This document shows, piece by piece, positions 1 through 7,277 of a stretch of DNA of 12,703 nucleotides. Location: NCBI GenBank assembly GCA_039030125.1, contig JBCCEV010000126.1, forward strand, positions 1-12,703, read 5' to 3'. Every line of letters begins with the position of its first letter. The stretch's first letter is position 1. The DNA comes from JBCCEV01 sp039030125 (GTDB lineage Bacteria > Pseudomonadota > Gammaproteobacteria > Ga0077536). The position numbers and the translations under genes were made by a program. The notes beneath the pieces were generated by a model that saw only the letters and a program-made list of their open reading frames with translations, ran no database searches and had not been told where the DNA came from.

Positions 1-24
1 AATAACGAGGTGGTCGACGTATAG
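1..24 (+). CDS. rplX: 50S ribosomal protein L24, C-terminal end only
   Basis: Only the last seven codons and a TAG stop are present, reading NNEVVDV. This resembles the usual L24 tail, where a KSN-type motif is followed by a short acidic or hydrophobic end. L24 precedes L5 in nearly all bacterial spc operons, and the TAG lies 14 bp before the rplE start chosen here, so position supports the call more than sequence does. L24 helps start assembly of the large subunit. The body of the gene lies upstream of the window. Confidence 0.72.
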   Translation, partial: NNEVVDV

Positions 25-50
25 ATCGGAGCAGGATGATGACTCGACTA
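11..50 (+). promoter_or_regulatory. Possible S8-type translational operator at the rplX/rplE junction
   Basis: The mRNA here can fold into an irregular hairpin. The outer stem is seven pairs (11-17 with 44-50, one of them G-U). Position 18 is bulged, short inner stems follow (19-20 with 42-43, 21-22 with 39-40, 25-27 with 35-37), and the apical loop 28-34 contains the GGAG ribosome binding site. The rplE start codon lies in the 3' arm. In E. coli the spc operon is repressed by S8 binding at this same L24/L5 junction, and S8 (rpsH) is encoded in this operon. The pairing is visible; that S8 binds it is inference. Confidence 0.35.
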
Positions 51-581
51 GAAACACAATATAGAGAAACTATTGCTCCAGGGCTGAAGGATAAATTTCA
101 GTACTCGAGCGCGATGCAGATCCCGAGGGTCACCAAAGTCACGCTCAACATGGGCCTTGGGGAAGCGGTTGGCGACAAGAAAGTTATCGAACAAGCGCTG
201 GCGGATTTAACGTTGATCGCAGGCCAGAAACCCGTGGTTTGCCTGGCTCGCAAATCGATCGCCGGGTTTAAGATTCGCGATGGCTGGCCAATTGGCGTGA
301 AAGTCACGCTGCGTCGATCGCGGATGTACGAATTTTTAGATCGGCTGATCAATATCGCGATCCCGCGTATCCGAGATTTTCGCGGTTTGAACCCTCGTTC
401 CTTTGATGGGCGCGGCAATTATTCGATGGGTGTTAAAGAACAGATCATGTTTCCGGAAATCGACTACGACAAAATCGATGCGATCCGGGGATTGGATATC
501 ACAATTACGACCTCCGCTTCGACCGACGAAGAAGGGCGAGCTTTGCTCGAGGCGTTTCGTTTCCCGCTGCGAGCGGCGTAG
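39..581 (+). CDS. rplE: 50S ribosomal protein L5
   Basis: L5 binds 5S rRNA and forms part of the central protuberance of the large subunit, contacting S13 and the P-site tRNA. The protein is 180 aa from this start (E. coli 179) and carries conserved L5 blocks: PRVTKVTLNMG near residue 30, ARKSIAGFKIRDGWPIGVKVTLR around residues 70-95 (split by eye), PRIRDFRGL, FDGRGNYSMGVKEQ, FPEIDYDK and the RGLDITITT strand near the end. Two tandem ATGs occur at 36 and 39. The second is preferred because GGAG at 28-31 lies 7 bp before it and the N-terminus then lines up with E. coli L5. It is the first complete gene of the spc operon in the window and ends 15 bp before rpsN. Confidence 0.97.
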   Translation: MTRLETQYRETIAPGLKDKFQYSSAMQIPRVTKVTLNMGLGEAVGDKKVIEQALADLTLIAGQKPVVCLARKSIAGFKIRDGWPIGVKVTLRRSRMYEFLDRLINIAIPRIRDFRGLNPRSFDGRGNYSMGVKEQIMFPEIDYDKIDAIRGLDITITTSASTDEEGRALLEAFRFPLRAA

Positions 582-596
582 GAGAGTACTGAAGAA

Positions 597-902
597 ATGG
601 CAAAGAAATCGATGATTAACCGCGAGCTGAAACGCCGTAAGCTCGTTAAGAAATATGCCGAGAAGCGAGCATCTTTAAAAGCCACCGCTCTCAACACTGA
701 GCTGTCCCCAGAAGAACGTGAGGAAGCTCGAGTCAAGCTGCAGAAACTGCCGCGCGATGCAAGTCCAGTGCGTATGCGAAACCGTTGTGAACTCAGTGGC
801 CGCCCCCGCGGCTACTATCGAAAGTTCGGCTTAGCGCGCAACGAACTCAGGAGGCTTGCCATGCAAGGCCACGTCCCGGGGCTCGTGAAGGCAAGTTGGT
901 AG
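597..902 (+). CDS. rpsN: 30S ribosomal protein S14, zinc-independent form
   Basis: S14 sits in the head of the small subunit beside S3 and S10 and is a late assembly protein. The product is 101 aa, identical in length to E. coli S14, and ends with the family tail GLARNELRRLAMQGHVPGL-KASW. The core RNRCELSGRPRGYYRKFG at about residues 61-78 has a single cysteine (C64) and lacks the paired CXXC motifs of the short zinc-ribbon S14, so this is the long zinc-free form. A GGAG sequence at 581-584, overlapping the rplE stop, serves as ribosome binding site. It is followed after 7 bp by rpsH. Confidence 0.97.
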   Translation: MAKKSMINRELKRRKLVKKYAEKRASLKATALNTELSPEEREEARVKLQKLPRDASPVRMRNRCELSGRPRGYYRKFGLARNELRRLAMQGHVPGLVKASW

Positions 903-909
903 ACGAACG

Positions 910-1305
910 ATGAGTATGCAAGACCCCATCGCGGACATGCTAACCCGCATACGCAACGCTCAAGCGCGCTCGAAAATGGATGTATCGATGCCTTTATCCA
1001 AAGCGAAGAGCGCGATTGCCGAAGTGTTAAAGAACGAAGGCTACATCGAAGATTTCAAGGTCGAGGGCGAGGCCCCGCTGGAAGAGCTGGTGGTTGCTTT
1101 GAAGTACCACGAGGGTCGGCCAGTGATCGAATCGATGCGCCGGGTCAGCCGTCCGGGGTTGCGTGTCTATCGGGCGGCAAAAGAGTTGCCTGATGTTGTT
1201 GGTGGACTCGGCGTTGCTGTTATTTCTACGTCTAAAGGCTTAATGAGCGATCGTGAAGCCCGTCGCCAAGGTATTGGCGGCGAAGTTATTTGTGCTGTTT
1301 ATTGA
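910..1305 (+). CDS. rpsH: 30S ribosomal protein S8
   Basis: S8 binds helix 21 of 16S rRNA early in assembly of the 30S platform. In E. coli it also represses the spc operon by binding mRNA at the rplX/rplE junction. The product is 131 aa (E. coli 130). It opens with MSMQDPIADMLTRIRNAQ, nearly identical to E. coli, and contains IEDFKVEGE, SRPGLRVY and the RNA-binding STSKGLMSDREAR loop followed by GIGGEVIC. The ATG lies 7 bp after the rpsN stop with no strong ribosome binding site, so translation is probably coupled to rpsN. A candidate S8 target is visible at 11-50. Confidence 0.97.
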   Translation: MSMQDPIADMLTRIRNAQARSKMDVSMPLSKAKSAIAEVLKNEGYIEDFKVEGEAPLEELVVALKYHEGRPVIESMRRVSRPGLRVYRAAKELPDVVGGLGVAVISTSKGLMSDREARRQGIGGEVICAVY

Positions 1306-1314
1306 GTAAGACTG

Positions 1315-1848
1315 ATGTCAAGAATAGCCAACAAACCAATCAACGTTCCCGAGGGCGTCGAGCTCAAGATTGAAGGTCAATTGGTCAGCGTTAAAGGCTC
1401 GAAGGGCGAGCTTCGTCAGGAGGTTCATCCTGATGTGGAAGTTGCGCTAGACGATGGCGTACTCAGGGTCGGACAACGCAATGGCGAGCAGGCAACCAAA
1501 GCGCTGGCGGGTACGATGCGGGTTTTGATCGCTAACATGGTCGAGGGTGTTTCTGCCGGATTCGAGCGCAAGCTCACGATTATCGGGGTTGGTTATCGCG
1601 CTCAAGCGCAAGGCAAGAAACTCAACTTATCCTTGGGCTACTCGCACCCCATCGATTTTGAAGTCCCCGAAGGAATCACTATCGAAACCCCCAGTCAGAC
1701 CGAGGTCGTGGTGAAAGGGATCGATAAACAACAGGTGGGGCAGGTGGCCGCGAACATCCGCGCGTTTCGCAAACCTGAACCCTATAAAGGCAAGGGCGTG
1801 CGATATGCCGATGAGCACATTGTCCGCAAAGAAGCGAAGAAGACTTAA
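1315..1848 (+). CDS. rplF: 50S ribosomal protein L6
   Basis: L6 binds 23S rRNA near the sarcin-ricin loop, at the factor-binding side of the large subunit. The product is 177 aa, the same as E. coli. It begins MSRIANKPINVPEGVE, has two related L6 alpha-beta domains (about residues 1-80 and 83-177), and carries the conserved C-terminal blocks GVGYRAQAQGKKLNLSLGYSHP, IDKQQVGQVAANIRAFRKPEPYKGKG-RY-DE. The RKPEPYKGKG segment is the rRNA-contacting signature of the family. It starts 9 bp after rpsH and ends 3 bp before rplR, consistent with coupled translation. Confidence 0.97.
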   Translation: MSRIANKPINVPEGVELKIEGQLVSVKGSKGELRQEVHPDVEVALDDGVLRVGQRNGEQATKALAGTMRVLIANMVEGVSAGFERKLTIIGVGYRAQAQGKKLNLSLGYSHPIDFEVPEGITIETPSQTEVVVKGIDKQQVGQVAANIRAFRKPEPYKGKGVRYADEHIVRKEAKKT

Positions 1849-1851
1849 AAC

Positions 1852-2205
1852 ATGGATAAGAAATCTTCACGGTTACGCAGGGCTCGAAAAGCCCGTGCTC
1901 GGATCAAACGCCTAGGCGCGCATCGATTCTGCGTTCATAGAACACCGCGCCATATCTATGCGCAGGTGATCGACGGCAACACCGATCGAGTATTGGCTGC
2001 GGCCTCTAGCGTTGAAAAAGAATATCGAGCCGAGCAGGCCAATGGCGGGAACGTTTCCGCCGCCGCTGCCATTGGTAAGTTGGTTGCCGAGCGCGCTAAA
2101 GCGGCCGGCGTGGAAGAAGTAGCGTTCGACCGCTCTGGTTTTAAATATCACGGCCGGATCAAAGCCTTGGCGGACGCGGCCCGCGAAGCTGGCTTGAAGT
2201 TCTGA
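1852..2205 (+). CDS. rplR: 50S ribosomal protein L18
   Basis: L18 binds 5S rRNA with L5 and anchors it in the central protuberance. The product is 117 aa, the same as E. coli. It has the basic, flexible N-terminus ([20 protein letters not shown]) that inserts into 5S rRNA, then [17 protein letters not shown], a VLAAASS strand and the [18 protein letters not shown] helix, and ends with [25 protein letters not shown], the classic L18 tail. It lies 3 bp after rplF, with purine-rich sequence in the end of rplF acting as its ribosome binding site. Confidence 0.97.
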   Translation: [117 protein letters not shown]

Positions 2206-2214
2206 GGTAGTTTG

Positions 2215-2724
2215 ATGAACACCAAAACCGCAATTCCAGAAAGCTCCGAAGGCCTCTACGAGAAGCTCGTAGCCGTCAATCGGGTGGCTAAGGTCGTTAA
2301 GGGCGGTCGAATTTTCGGCTTCTCCGCGCTCACCGTCGTTGGTGATGGCGATGGCCGTGTCGGCATGGGTCGTGGCAAAGCGCGTGAAGTGCCTTTGGCA
2401 ATTCAAAAAGCGATGGAGGCAGCGCGCAAGGATATGAAGCCGGTGGCTCTCAGCGGCACAACCTTGCAATACGCGGTGGTCGGCGAGCATGGCGCGGCCA
2501 AGGTCTATATGCAGCCAGCATCAGAAGGAACAGGGATCATTGCCGGGGGTCCGATGCGCGCTGTTTTCGAGGTGCTTGGTGTCACCGACGTACTGGCTAA
2601 ATGCATTGGTACCACCAACCCGATTAACGTCGTTCGCGCGACGATCGCCGGGCTGCAATCCATGCGTTCGCCCGAACATATGGCGGCAAAACGCGGCAAA
2701 ACGGTTGAGGAAATCCGGGGTTAA
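2215..2724 (+). CDS. rpsE: 30S ribosomal protein S5
   Basis: S5 lies at the mRNA entry side of the small subunit, with S4 and S3, and affects decoding accuracy; changes in its N-terminal loop give spectinomycin resistance in E. coli. The product is 169 aa. The N-terminal S5 dsRNA-binding fold runs from about residue 19 (AVNRVAKVVKGGRIFGFSAL) and includes GDGDGRVGMGRGKAREVP; the C-terminal domain has MQPASEGTGIIAGGPMRAV and STNPINVVRAT-like sequence (here TTNPINVVRAT). A TTG in frame at 2212 directly precedes the ATG at 2215. The ATG is chosen because GAGG at 2204-2207 lies 7 bp before it. The gap to rplR is 9 bp and to rpmD 3 bp. Confidence 0.97.
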   Translation: MNTKTAIPESSEGLYEKLVAVNRVAKVVKGGRIFGFSALTVVGDGDGRVGMGRGKAREVPLAIQKAMEAARKDMKPVALSGTTLQYAVVGEHGAAKVYMQPASEGTGIIAGGPMRAVFEVLGVTDVLAKCIGTTNPINVVRATIAGLQSMRSPEHMAAKRGKTVEEIRG

Positions 2725-2727
2725 AGC

Positions 2728-2913
2728 ATGGCTGATGCAACCATCAAGCTGACTTTGGTCAAAAGCCTTAACGGGCGACTGAAAAGCCACAAACAATGCG
2801 CTCAAGGATTGGGTATTCGTCGGATGGGTCACCCGGTGAACGTTATCGATACGCCAGAAAACCGCGGGATGATTAACAAAATCTCGTATCTGTTGGAAAT
2901 CGAGGAAGCTTAA
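2728..2913 (+). CDS. rpmD: 50S ribosomal protein L30
   Basis: This is a small large-subunit protein of 61 aa (E. coli 59) with a ferredoxin-like beta-alpha-beta fold. The sequence IKLTLVKSLNGRLKSHKQCAQGLGIRRMG (split by eye) matches the L30 signature, and the C-terminal half VIDTPENRGMINKISYLLEIEE is a strong family match. It sits between S5 and L15, as is usual in bacteria. Its TAA stop at 2911-2913 is immediately followed by the rplO ATG with no gap. Confidence 0.96.
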   Translation: MADATIKLTLVKSLNGRLKSHKQCAQGLGIRRMGHPVNVIDTPENRGMINKISYLLEIEEA

Positions 2914-3351
2914 ATGCGATTAAACACGATTAAACCCGCAGCCGGCGCCAAGAAGCCAGGTAAGCGCCTGGGTCGCGGCATTGGCTCCGGCCACGGCAAG
3001 ACCTGTGGGCGCGGCCACAAGGGTCAGAAGTCGCGCTCGGGCGGGTATCACAAGGTCGGTTTCGAAGGCGGGCAAATGCCACTGCAGCGCCGGTTGCCCA
3101 AATATGGCTTTAAGTCCCGGATCGCACGGCTTACCGATGAAATCCGCTTGGCAGAACTTGCGTCATTGGCGGGTGGCGATCCGATCGATTTGGTGGCGCT
3201 GAAGGACGCTGGATTAGTGCGGAAAGAAGTGCAAGTTGCAAAGGTGATCGCGAGCGGCGAAATCAAAGTCGCAGTTACGGTGCACGGCTTGAAGGCGACC
3301 AAGGGCGCGCGCGCGGCGATTGAAGCCGCTGGCGGCAGCATCGAAGAGTAA
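2914..3351 (+). CDS. rplO: 50S ribosomal protein L15
   Basis: L15 is a late-binding assembly protein that threads a long extended N-terminus into 23S rRNA. The product is 145 aa (E. coli 144). The glycine- and arginine-rich N-terminal region includes KRLGRGIGSGHGKTCGRGHKGQ at about residues 17-38 (by eye) and KVGFEGGQMPLQRRLPKYGF, which is diagnostic. The C-terminal globular part ends GLKATKGARAAIEAAGGSIEE. The ATG abuts the rpmD stop, and its ribosome binding site GAGGA (2902-2906) lies inside rpmD, so the two are translationally linked. Confidence 0.97.
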   Translation: MRLNTIKPAAGAKKPGKRLGRGIGSGHGKTCGRGHKGQKSRSGGYHKVGFEGGQMPLQRRLPKYGFKSRIARLTDEIRLAELASLAGGDPIDLVALKDAGLVRKEVQVAKVIASGEIKVAVTVHGLKATKGARAAIEAAGGSIEE

Positions 3352-3359
3352 GGTATTCA

Positions 3360-4706
3360 GTGGCAACGACTGCGAACAAATTACCCGGCGGTATTGCGGG
3401 CCTCGGTAAGCTCACCGAGTTGCGCCAACGGATTTTCTTCTTGCTTGGTGCACTGGTTGTCTTTCGGATCTGCACGCACATCCCCGTGCCTGGGATTAAT
3501 CCGATTGCGCTTCAAAGTTTGTTCGAATCGCAACGCGGCACCATCCTCGACATGTTTAACATGTTCTCCGGTGGCGCCTTGGAGCGTTTCTCGGTGGTAG
3601 CTCTGGGGATCATGCCGTACATCTCAGCATCCATCATTATGCAACTGATGTCTGTGGTTCATCCAAAGCTGGAGCAACTTAAAAAAGAGGGCCAATCGGG
3701 ACAGAGAAAGATCACTCAATACACGCGCTACCTAACCGTGATTTTGTGCGTTTTCCAAGCCTCAAGCGTCGCGGTAATGCTCGAGCGGCAGACCGGCATG
3801 GGCATGAGCTTGGTGATCAACCCCGGCTTGGCTTTCAAGATCACCTGCATCACCACATTGGTGACGGGCACCATGTTTCTAGTATGGCTCGGCGAGCAAA
3901 TTACCGAGCGTGGTATCGGCAACGGCATTTCAATGATCATTTTCTCCGGCATCGTGGCCGGATTACCGTCCGCGGTGGCGGGCACCACTGAATTGATGCG
4001 AACGGGCGAAATCTCGTTCATCTTAGGCTTGTTTCTTGGCGTGTTCGCATTGGGCGTTACCGGGTTGGTGGTATTTGTAGAGCGGGCCCAGCGTCGCATT
4101 ACCGTTAACTACGCCAAGCAGCAGCAGCGCGGCGGTCAAAGCTTTCAGGCGCAAAGCTCGAGCTTGCCATTAAAACTCAACATGGCGGGCGTAATCCCAC
4201 CCATCTTTGCTTCGAGCATTATTTTATTCCCCGCGACGATAGCCGGCTGGTTCGCCAACGTTGAAGGAATGTCTTGGCTGCAGGATTTGAGCACCACCCT
4301 TTCGCCCGGGCAGCCTGTGTATATTTTGTGCTACGCCGGCGCGATCATCTTTTTCTGTTTCTTCTATACAGCATTGGTCTTCAACCCCAAGGATATGGCC
4401 GACAATCTGAAGAAAGGTGGCGCCTTCATTCCTGGGATCCGGCCAGGGGAACAAACGGCTAAATACATCGATACCGTGATGACGCGTTTGACGGCAGTCG
4501 GCGCAATCTACATCACGCTGATTTGCCTCATTCCGGAATTCTTGTTGTTGCGCTACAGCGTGCCCTTCTATTTCGGCGGCACGTCGTTGTTAATCATCGT
4601 CGTGGTGGTTATGGACTTCATGTCGCAGGTGCAAGCTCATTTGATGTCGCATCAATATGAAGGGTTGATGAAGAAAGCAAACCTCAAAGGTTATGGGCGC
4701 AGATAG
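3360..4706 (+). CDS. secY: Protein translocase subunit SecY
   Basis: SecY is the pore of the SecYEG channel, which moves unfolded proteins across or into the inner membrane, driven by SecA or the ribosome. The product is 448 aa (E. coli 443) with ten predicted membrane helices. Visible landmarks are the first helix near residues 25-40, the plug region around 60-75 (DMFNMFSGGALERF), the signature GIMPYISASIIMQL (83-96), the C4 loop ERAQRRITVNYAKQQ (241-255) and the C5 loop FIPGIRPGEQTAKYID (356-371). R361 of that loop corresponds to the SecA-contacting arginine R357 of E. coli. The start is GTG, with AAGG at 3350-3353 overlapping the rplO stop. It is followed by rpmJ after 17 bp. Confidence 0.98.
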   Translation: MATTANKLPGGIAGLGKLTELRQRIFFLLGALVVFRICTHIPVPGINPIALQSLFESQRGTILDMFNMFSGGALERFSVVALGIMPYISASIIMQLMSVVHPKLEQLKKEGQSGQRKITQYTRYLTVILCVFQASSVAVMLERQTGMGMSLVINPGLAFKITCITTLVTGTMFLVWLGEQITERGIGNGISMIIFSGIVAGLPSAVAGTTELMRTGEISFILGLFLGVFALGVTGLVVFVERAQRRITVNYAKQQQRGGQSFQAQSSSLPLKLNMAGVIPPIFASSIILFPATIAGWFANVEGMSWLQDLSTTLSPGQPVYILCYAGAIIFFCFFYTALVFNPKDMADNLKKGGAFIPGIRPGEQTAKYIDTVMTRLTAVGAIYITLICLIPEFLLLRYSVPFYFGGTSLLIIVVVVMDFMSQVQAHLMSHQYEGLMKKANLKGYGRR

Positions 4707-4723
4707 CGCGTAAGGAAGTTGTT

Positions 4724-4837
4724 GTGAAAGTACAAGCTTCAGTGAAACGAATTTGTCGCAACTGCCGAGTCATTCGCCGTAAGGGCGTGATCCGGGTGAT
4801 TTGTAAGGATCCGCGCCACAAGCAGCGGCAAGGATAA
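4724..4837 (+). CDS. rpmJ: 50S ribosomal protein L36, zinc-binding form
   Basis: This 37-residue gene starts with GTG and encodes MKVQASVKRICRNCRVIRRK and a following GVIRVICKDPRHKQRQG, a full match to L36. C11, C14, C27 and H32 form the Cys3-His zinc ribbon, so this is the zinc-containing form. L36 stabilises 23S rRNA folding around the elbow of the large subunit. AAGGA at 4712-4716 gives a ribosome binding site 7 bp before the GTG. The protein lacks the one-residue insertion after the third cysteine that makes E. coli L36 38 aa. It is only 13 bp from rpsM. Confidence 0.96.
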   Translation: MKVQASVKRICRNCRVIRRKGVIRVICKDPRHKQRQG

Positions 4838-4850
4838 CGAGGTAATAACT

Positions 4851-5207
4851 ATGGCACGTGTTGCGGGAGTCAACATTCCAGATCGTAAACACACCGTGAT
4901 CGCTCTAACGTCGATCTACGGGATCGGCCTAACCCGCTCCAAAGCAATTTGTGAAGCGGCAGGCATCGAAGGTAATGCGATGGTCAAAGATTTGACCGAA
5001 GCACAGCTCGAATCCTTGCGCACTCAAGTTGGGAAGTTCGAGATCGAAGGCGACCTTCGACGGGAAGTAAACATGAATATCAAGCGTCTGATGGACTTGG
5101 GTTGTTATCGCGGTCTGCGTCACCGCCGCGGCCTACCTGTTAGAGGACAACAAACGCAAACCAACGCCCGCACGAGGAAAGGTCCTCGGCGGATGATCAG
5201 AAAGTGA
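4851..5207 (+). CDS. rpsM: 30S ribosomal protein S13
   Basis: S13 is in the head of the small subunit, contacts the P-site tRNA and forms bridges with L5. The product is 118 aa, as in E. coli. It begins MARVAGVNIPDRKHTVIALTSIYGIGLTRS (by eye, helix-hairpin-helix region), has a coiled helical middle, and ends with the basic tail CYRGLRHRRGLPVRGQQTQTNARTRKGP-R that reaches into the tRNA site. GAGG at 4839-4842 is its ribosome binding site. In E. coli rpsM opens the separate alpha operon after a long leader; here it follows rpmJ by 13 bp. Confidence 0.97.
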   Translation: MARVAGVNIPDRKHTVIALTSIYGIGLTRSKAICEAAGIEGNAMVKDLTEAQLESLRTQVGKFEIEGDLRREVNMNIKRLMDLGCYRGLRHRRGLPVRGQQTQTNARTRKGPRRMIRK

Positions 5208-5221
5208 TCTGAGGGATCGGT

Positions 5222-5611
5222 ATGGCAACATCTAGCCCACGAACGAAGAAGCGGGTAAAGCGCACCGTCATTGATGGTGTCGCGCATATCAATGCGTCGT
5301 TTAACAACACCATCATCACGATCAGCGATCGCCAAGGCAATGTATTGGCCTGGGCGACTGCCGGCGGCAGCGGATTTCGTGGCTCACGCAAAAGTACGCC
5401 ATTCGCAGCCCAAGTCGCGGCGGAACGTTTAGGCAGCGTGCGCGATGACTTCGGCATGGAAACACTTGATGTTTTTGTTAAGGGTCCGGGGCCAGGGCGT
5501 GAGTCCGCGGTGCGCTCTTTGAATGCGGCTGGTTTCCAGATCAATAACATCACTGATGTGACCCCCATCCCGCATAACGGGTGCCGTCCACCCAAGAAAC
5601 GCCGCGTCTGA
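5222..5611 (+). CDS. rpsK: 30S ribosomal protein S11
   Basis: S11 is part of the 30S platform near the E site and helps hold the mRNA. The product is 129 aa, as in E. coli. Characteristic blocks are VAHINASFNNTIITI, ATAGGSGFRGSRKSTPFAAQVAAE (by eye), VFVKGPGPGRESAVRSLNAAG and the end ITDVTPIPHNGCRPPKKRRV. The Asn-Gly in PHNG is the conserved position that becomes isoaspartate in E. coli S11. GAGGGA directly upstream serves as ribosome binding site. It lies 14 bp after rpsM and 10 bp before rpsD. Confidence 0.98.
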   Translation: MATSSPRTKKRVKRTVIDGVAHINASFNNTIITISDRQGNVLAWATAGGSGFRGSRKSTPFAAQVAAERLGSVRDDFGMETLDVFVKGPGPGRESAVRSLNAAGFQINNITDVTPIPHNGCRPPKKRRV

Positions 5612-5621
5612 GGTTATCGAT

Positions 5622-6245
5622 ATGGCTCGTTATTTAGGACCAAAATGTAAGCTCTCGCGCCGCCAGGGTACCGATCTGGCGCTGAAAAGCCGCGCCCGGC
5701 CGGTGGAGTCCAAGTGTCAGTTAGACAAGCCACCGGGCCAGCATGGCGATTCCCGCGGCAGACGACAATCCGACTACGCCTTGCAGTTACGGGAAAAGCA
5801 GAAGCTGCGCTATATCTACGGCATTCTGGAGCGCCAATTCCGCAACTACTACAAGACTGCCGCGCGGCGTAAAGGCGCCACGGGCGAGAACTTATTGCAG
5901 TTGCTGGAACGTCGTCTCGACAACGTTGTTTACCGAATGGGCTTTGGCGTGACTCGGGCGGAAGCACGCCAGTTGGTTAGCCACAAGGCGGTCATGGTTA
6001 ACGGGCAAGTGGTTAACGTTCCATCCTACCAAGTTAAGCCCGACGACAGCATCGCGATACGAGAGAAATCTCGTACCCAGGTGCGTATTCAAGATTCGCT
6101 CGCGATCGCCGAGCAGCTTGGATTTCCAGAATGGGTGGATGTCGATCCCAAGCGCATGGAAGGGATTTTTAAGGCAGTTCCCGATCGCGGTGATCTGCCA
6201 GCCGATATCAACGAGTCGCTTGTCGTTGAGCTGTATTCGAAGTAG
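5622..6245 (+). CDS. rpsD: 30S ribosomal protein S4
   Basis: S4 starts assembly of the 30S 5' domain and, with S5, controls decoding accuracy. In E. coli it also represses the alpha operon at the rpsM leader. The product is 207 aa (E. coli 206). It opens MARYLGPKCKLSRRQGTDL, and includes the helical domain YGILERQFRNYYKTAAR and the S4 RNA-binding domain RLDNVVYRMGFGVTRAEARQLVSHKAVMVNGQVVN-PS (by eye, about residues 97-134), ending ADINESLVVELYSK. The N-terminus has cysteines at residues 9 and 31 but no complete zinc knuckle. A GAGG site precedes the ATG. It is followed by rpoA after 21 bp. Confidence 0.98.
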   Translation: MARYLGPKCKLSRRQGTDLALKSRARPVESKCQLDKPPGQHGDSRGRRQSDYALQLREKQKLRYIYGILERQFRNYYKTAARRKGATGENLLQLLERRLDNVVYRMGFGVTRAEARQLVSHKAVMVNGQVVNVPSYQVKPDDSIAIREKSRTQVRIQDSLAIAEQLGFPEWVDVDPKRMEGIFKAVPDRGDLPADINESLVVELYSK

Positions 6246-6266
6246 CACTGAATTAGGAGTTTTCAA

Positions 6267-7274
6267 ATGGCAGCAGCGGCCAATGAATTGTTGAAGCCTC
6301 GGATCGTTGACGTTCAGCAAACTAGTCAACGCACGGCAAAAATCACGATTGAGCCTTTGAATCGCGGCTTTGGCCACACCTTGGGTAATGCATTACGCCG
6401 GGTATTGCTATCGTCGATGACAGGTAGCGCGGTGACTGAAGTTGAAATCGAAAACGTATTGCACGAGTACACGACGATAGAGGGTGTGCAGGAAGACGTG
6501 ACCGATATATTGCTCAACCTGAAAGGCTTGGCAATTAAGATGCACGCGCGCGATGAGGCGACTCTAACGCTGAACAAGAAGGGTCCAGGTGCGGTCAACG
6601 CGGGGGATATTGTGCTCGATCATGACGTCGAGATTTTGGAACCGGAGTATCACATCGCCAACCTCAGCGCCCATGGTGAGCTGAATATGACATTGCGCGT
6701 AGCACGTGGGCGCGGCTATCAGCCCGCGACGAATCGTGAGGAGGGCGAAGAGCCTGACAATACCATCGGTCACCTGCGGCTTGACGCGTCCTTTAGTCCG
6801 GTACACCGGTGCGCATACGAAGTACAGAGCGCGCGCGTGGAACAACAAACCGACCTTGATAAGTTGATTCTCACGGTCGAAACAAACGGCACGGTAGACG
6901 CGGAAGAAGCAGTACGGGAGGCCGCAACTATCTTGCGCAATCAACTGGCTGTGTTTTCGAATATCAGCGGTGAGGCCGACGTTGAAGCCGAGCGTGAGGA
7001 TGAGGCGGAAGTCGATCCGATACTGCTTCGTTCCATCGATGATCTTGAGCTCACTGTTCGCTCAGCGAACTGCTTGAAAGCGGAGAGCATTTACTACATC
7101 GGCGACTTGATTCAACGCACGGAAGTGGAGCTGTTAAAAACGCCGAACCTGGGCAAGAAATCGTTGACCGAGATTAAGGATGTGCTTGCCGCGCGTGGCC
7201 TTTCGTTAGGTATGAGGCTCGAAAACTGGCCCCCCGCGACCCTACAAGACAACGATCGAAGCCCGCTCCTTTAA
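6267..7274 (+). CDS. rpoA: DNA-directed RNA polymerase subunit alpha
   Basis: The alpha dimer is the scaffold of RNA polymerase assembly, and its C-terminal domain binds UP elements and activators. The product is 335 aa (E. coli 329). The N-terminal domain (about 1-235) has the dimer and beta-binding motif RGFGHTLGNALRRVLLSSM and VEQQTDLDKLILTVETNGT. The C-terminal domain (about 250-324) is nearly identical to E. coli, with DDLELTVRSANCLKAES and TPNLGKKSLTEIKDVLA. R265, which contacts the DNA minor groove, keeps the E. coli numbering. The interdomain linker (about 236-249) is strongly acidic, an acidic patch REEGEEPDN lies near 157-165, and the tail after LENWPPA is longer than in E. coli. 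AGGAG at 6256-6260 is a strong ribosome binding site. Confidence 0.98.
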   Translation: MAAAANELLKPRIVDVQQTSQRTAKITIEPLNRGFGHTLGNALRRVLLSSMTGSAVTEVEIENVLHEYTTIEGVQEDVTDILLNLKGLAIKMHARDEATLTLNKKGPGAVNAGDIVLDHDVEILEPEYHIANLSAHGELNMTLRVARGRGYQPATNREEGEEPDNTIGHLRLDASFSPVHRCAYEVQSARVEQQTDLDKLILTVETNGTVDAEEAVREAATILRNQLAVFSNISGEADVEAEREDEAEVDPILLRSIDDLELTVRSANCLKAESIYYIGDLIQRTEVELLKTPNLGKKSLTEIKDVLAARGLSLGMRLENWPPATLQDNDRSPLL

Positions 7275-7277
7275 ATA

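Noticed and set aside
2212..2214. TTG as the start of rpsE
   Set aside because: The ATG directly after it at 2215 has better spacing from GAGG at 2204-2207.
1912..2490. 192-codon open frame on the minus strand across rplR and rpsE
   Set aside because: It lies wholly antisense to two strongly conserved ribosomal genes, and its translation shows no recognisable family. It is a by-product of their codon bias.
5892..6377. 161-codon open frame on the minus strand across rpsD and rpoA
   Set aside because: It is antisense to essential, clearly coding genes, and its translation is low in recognisable motifs.
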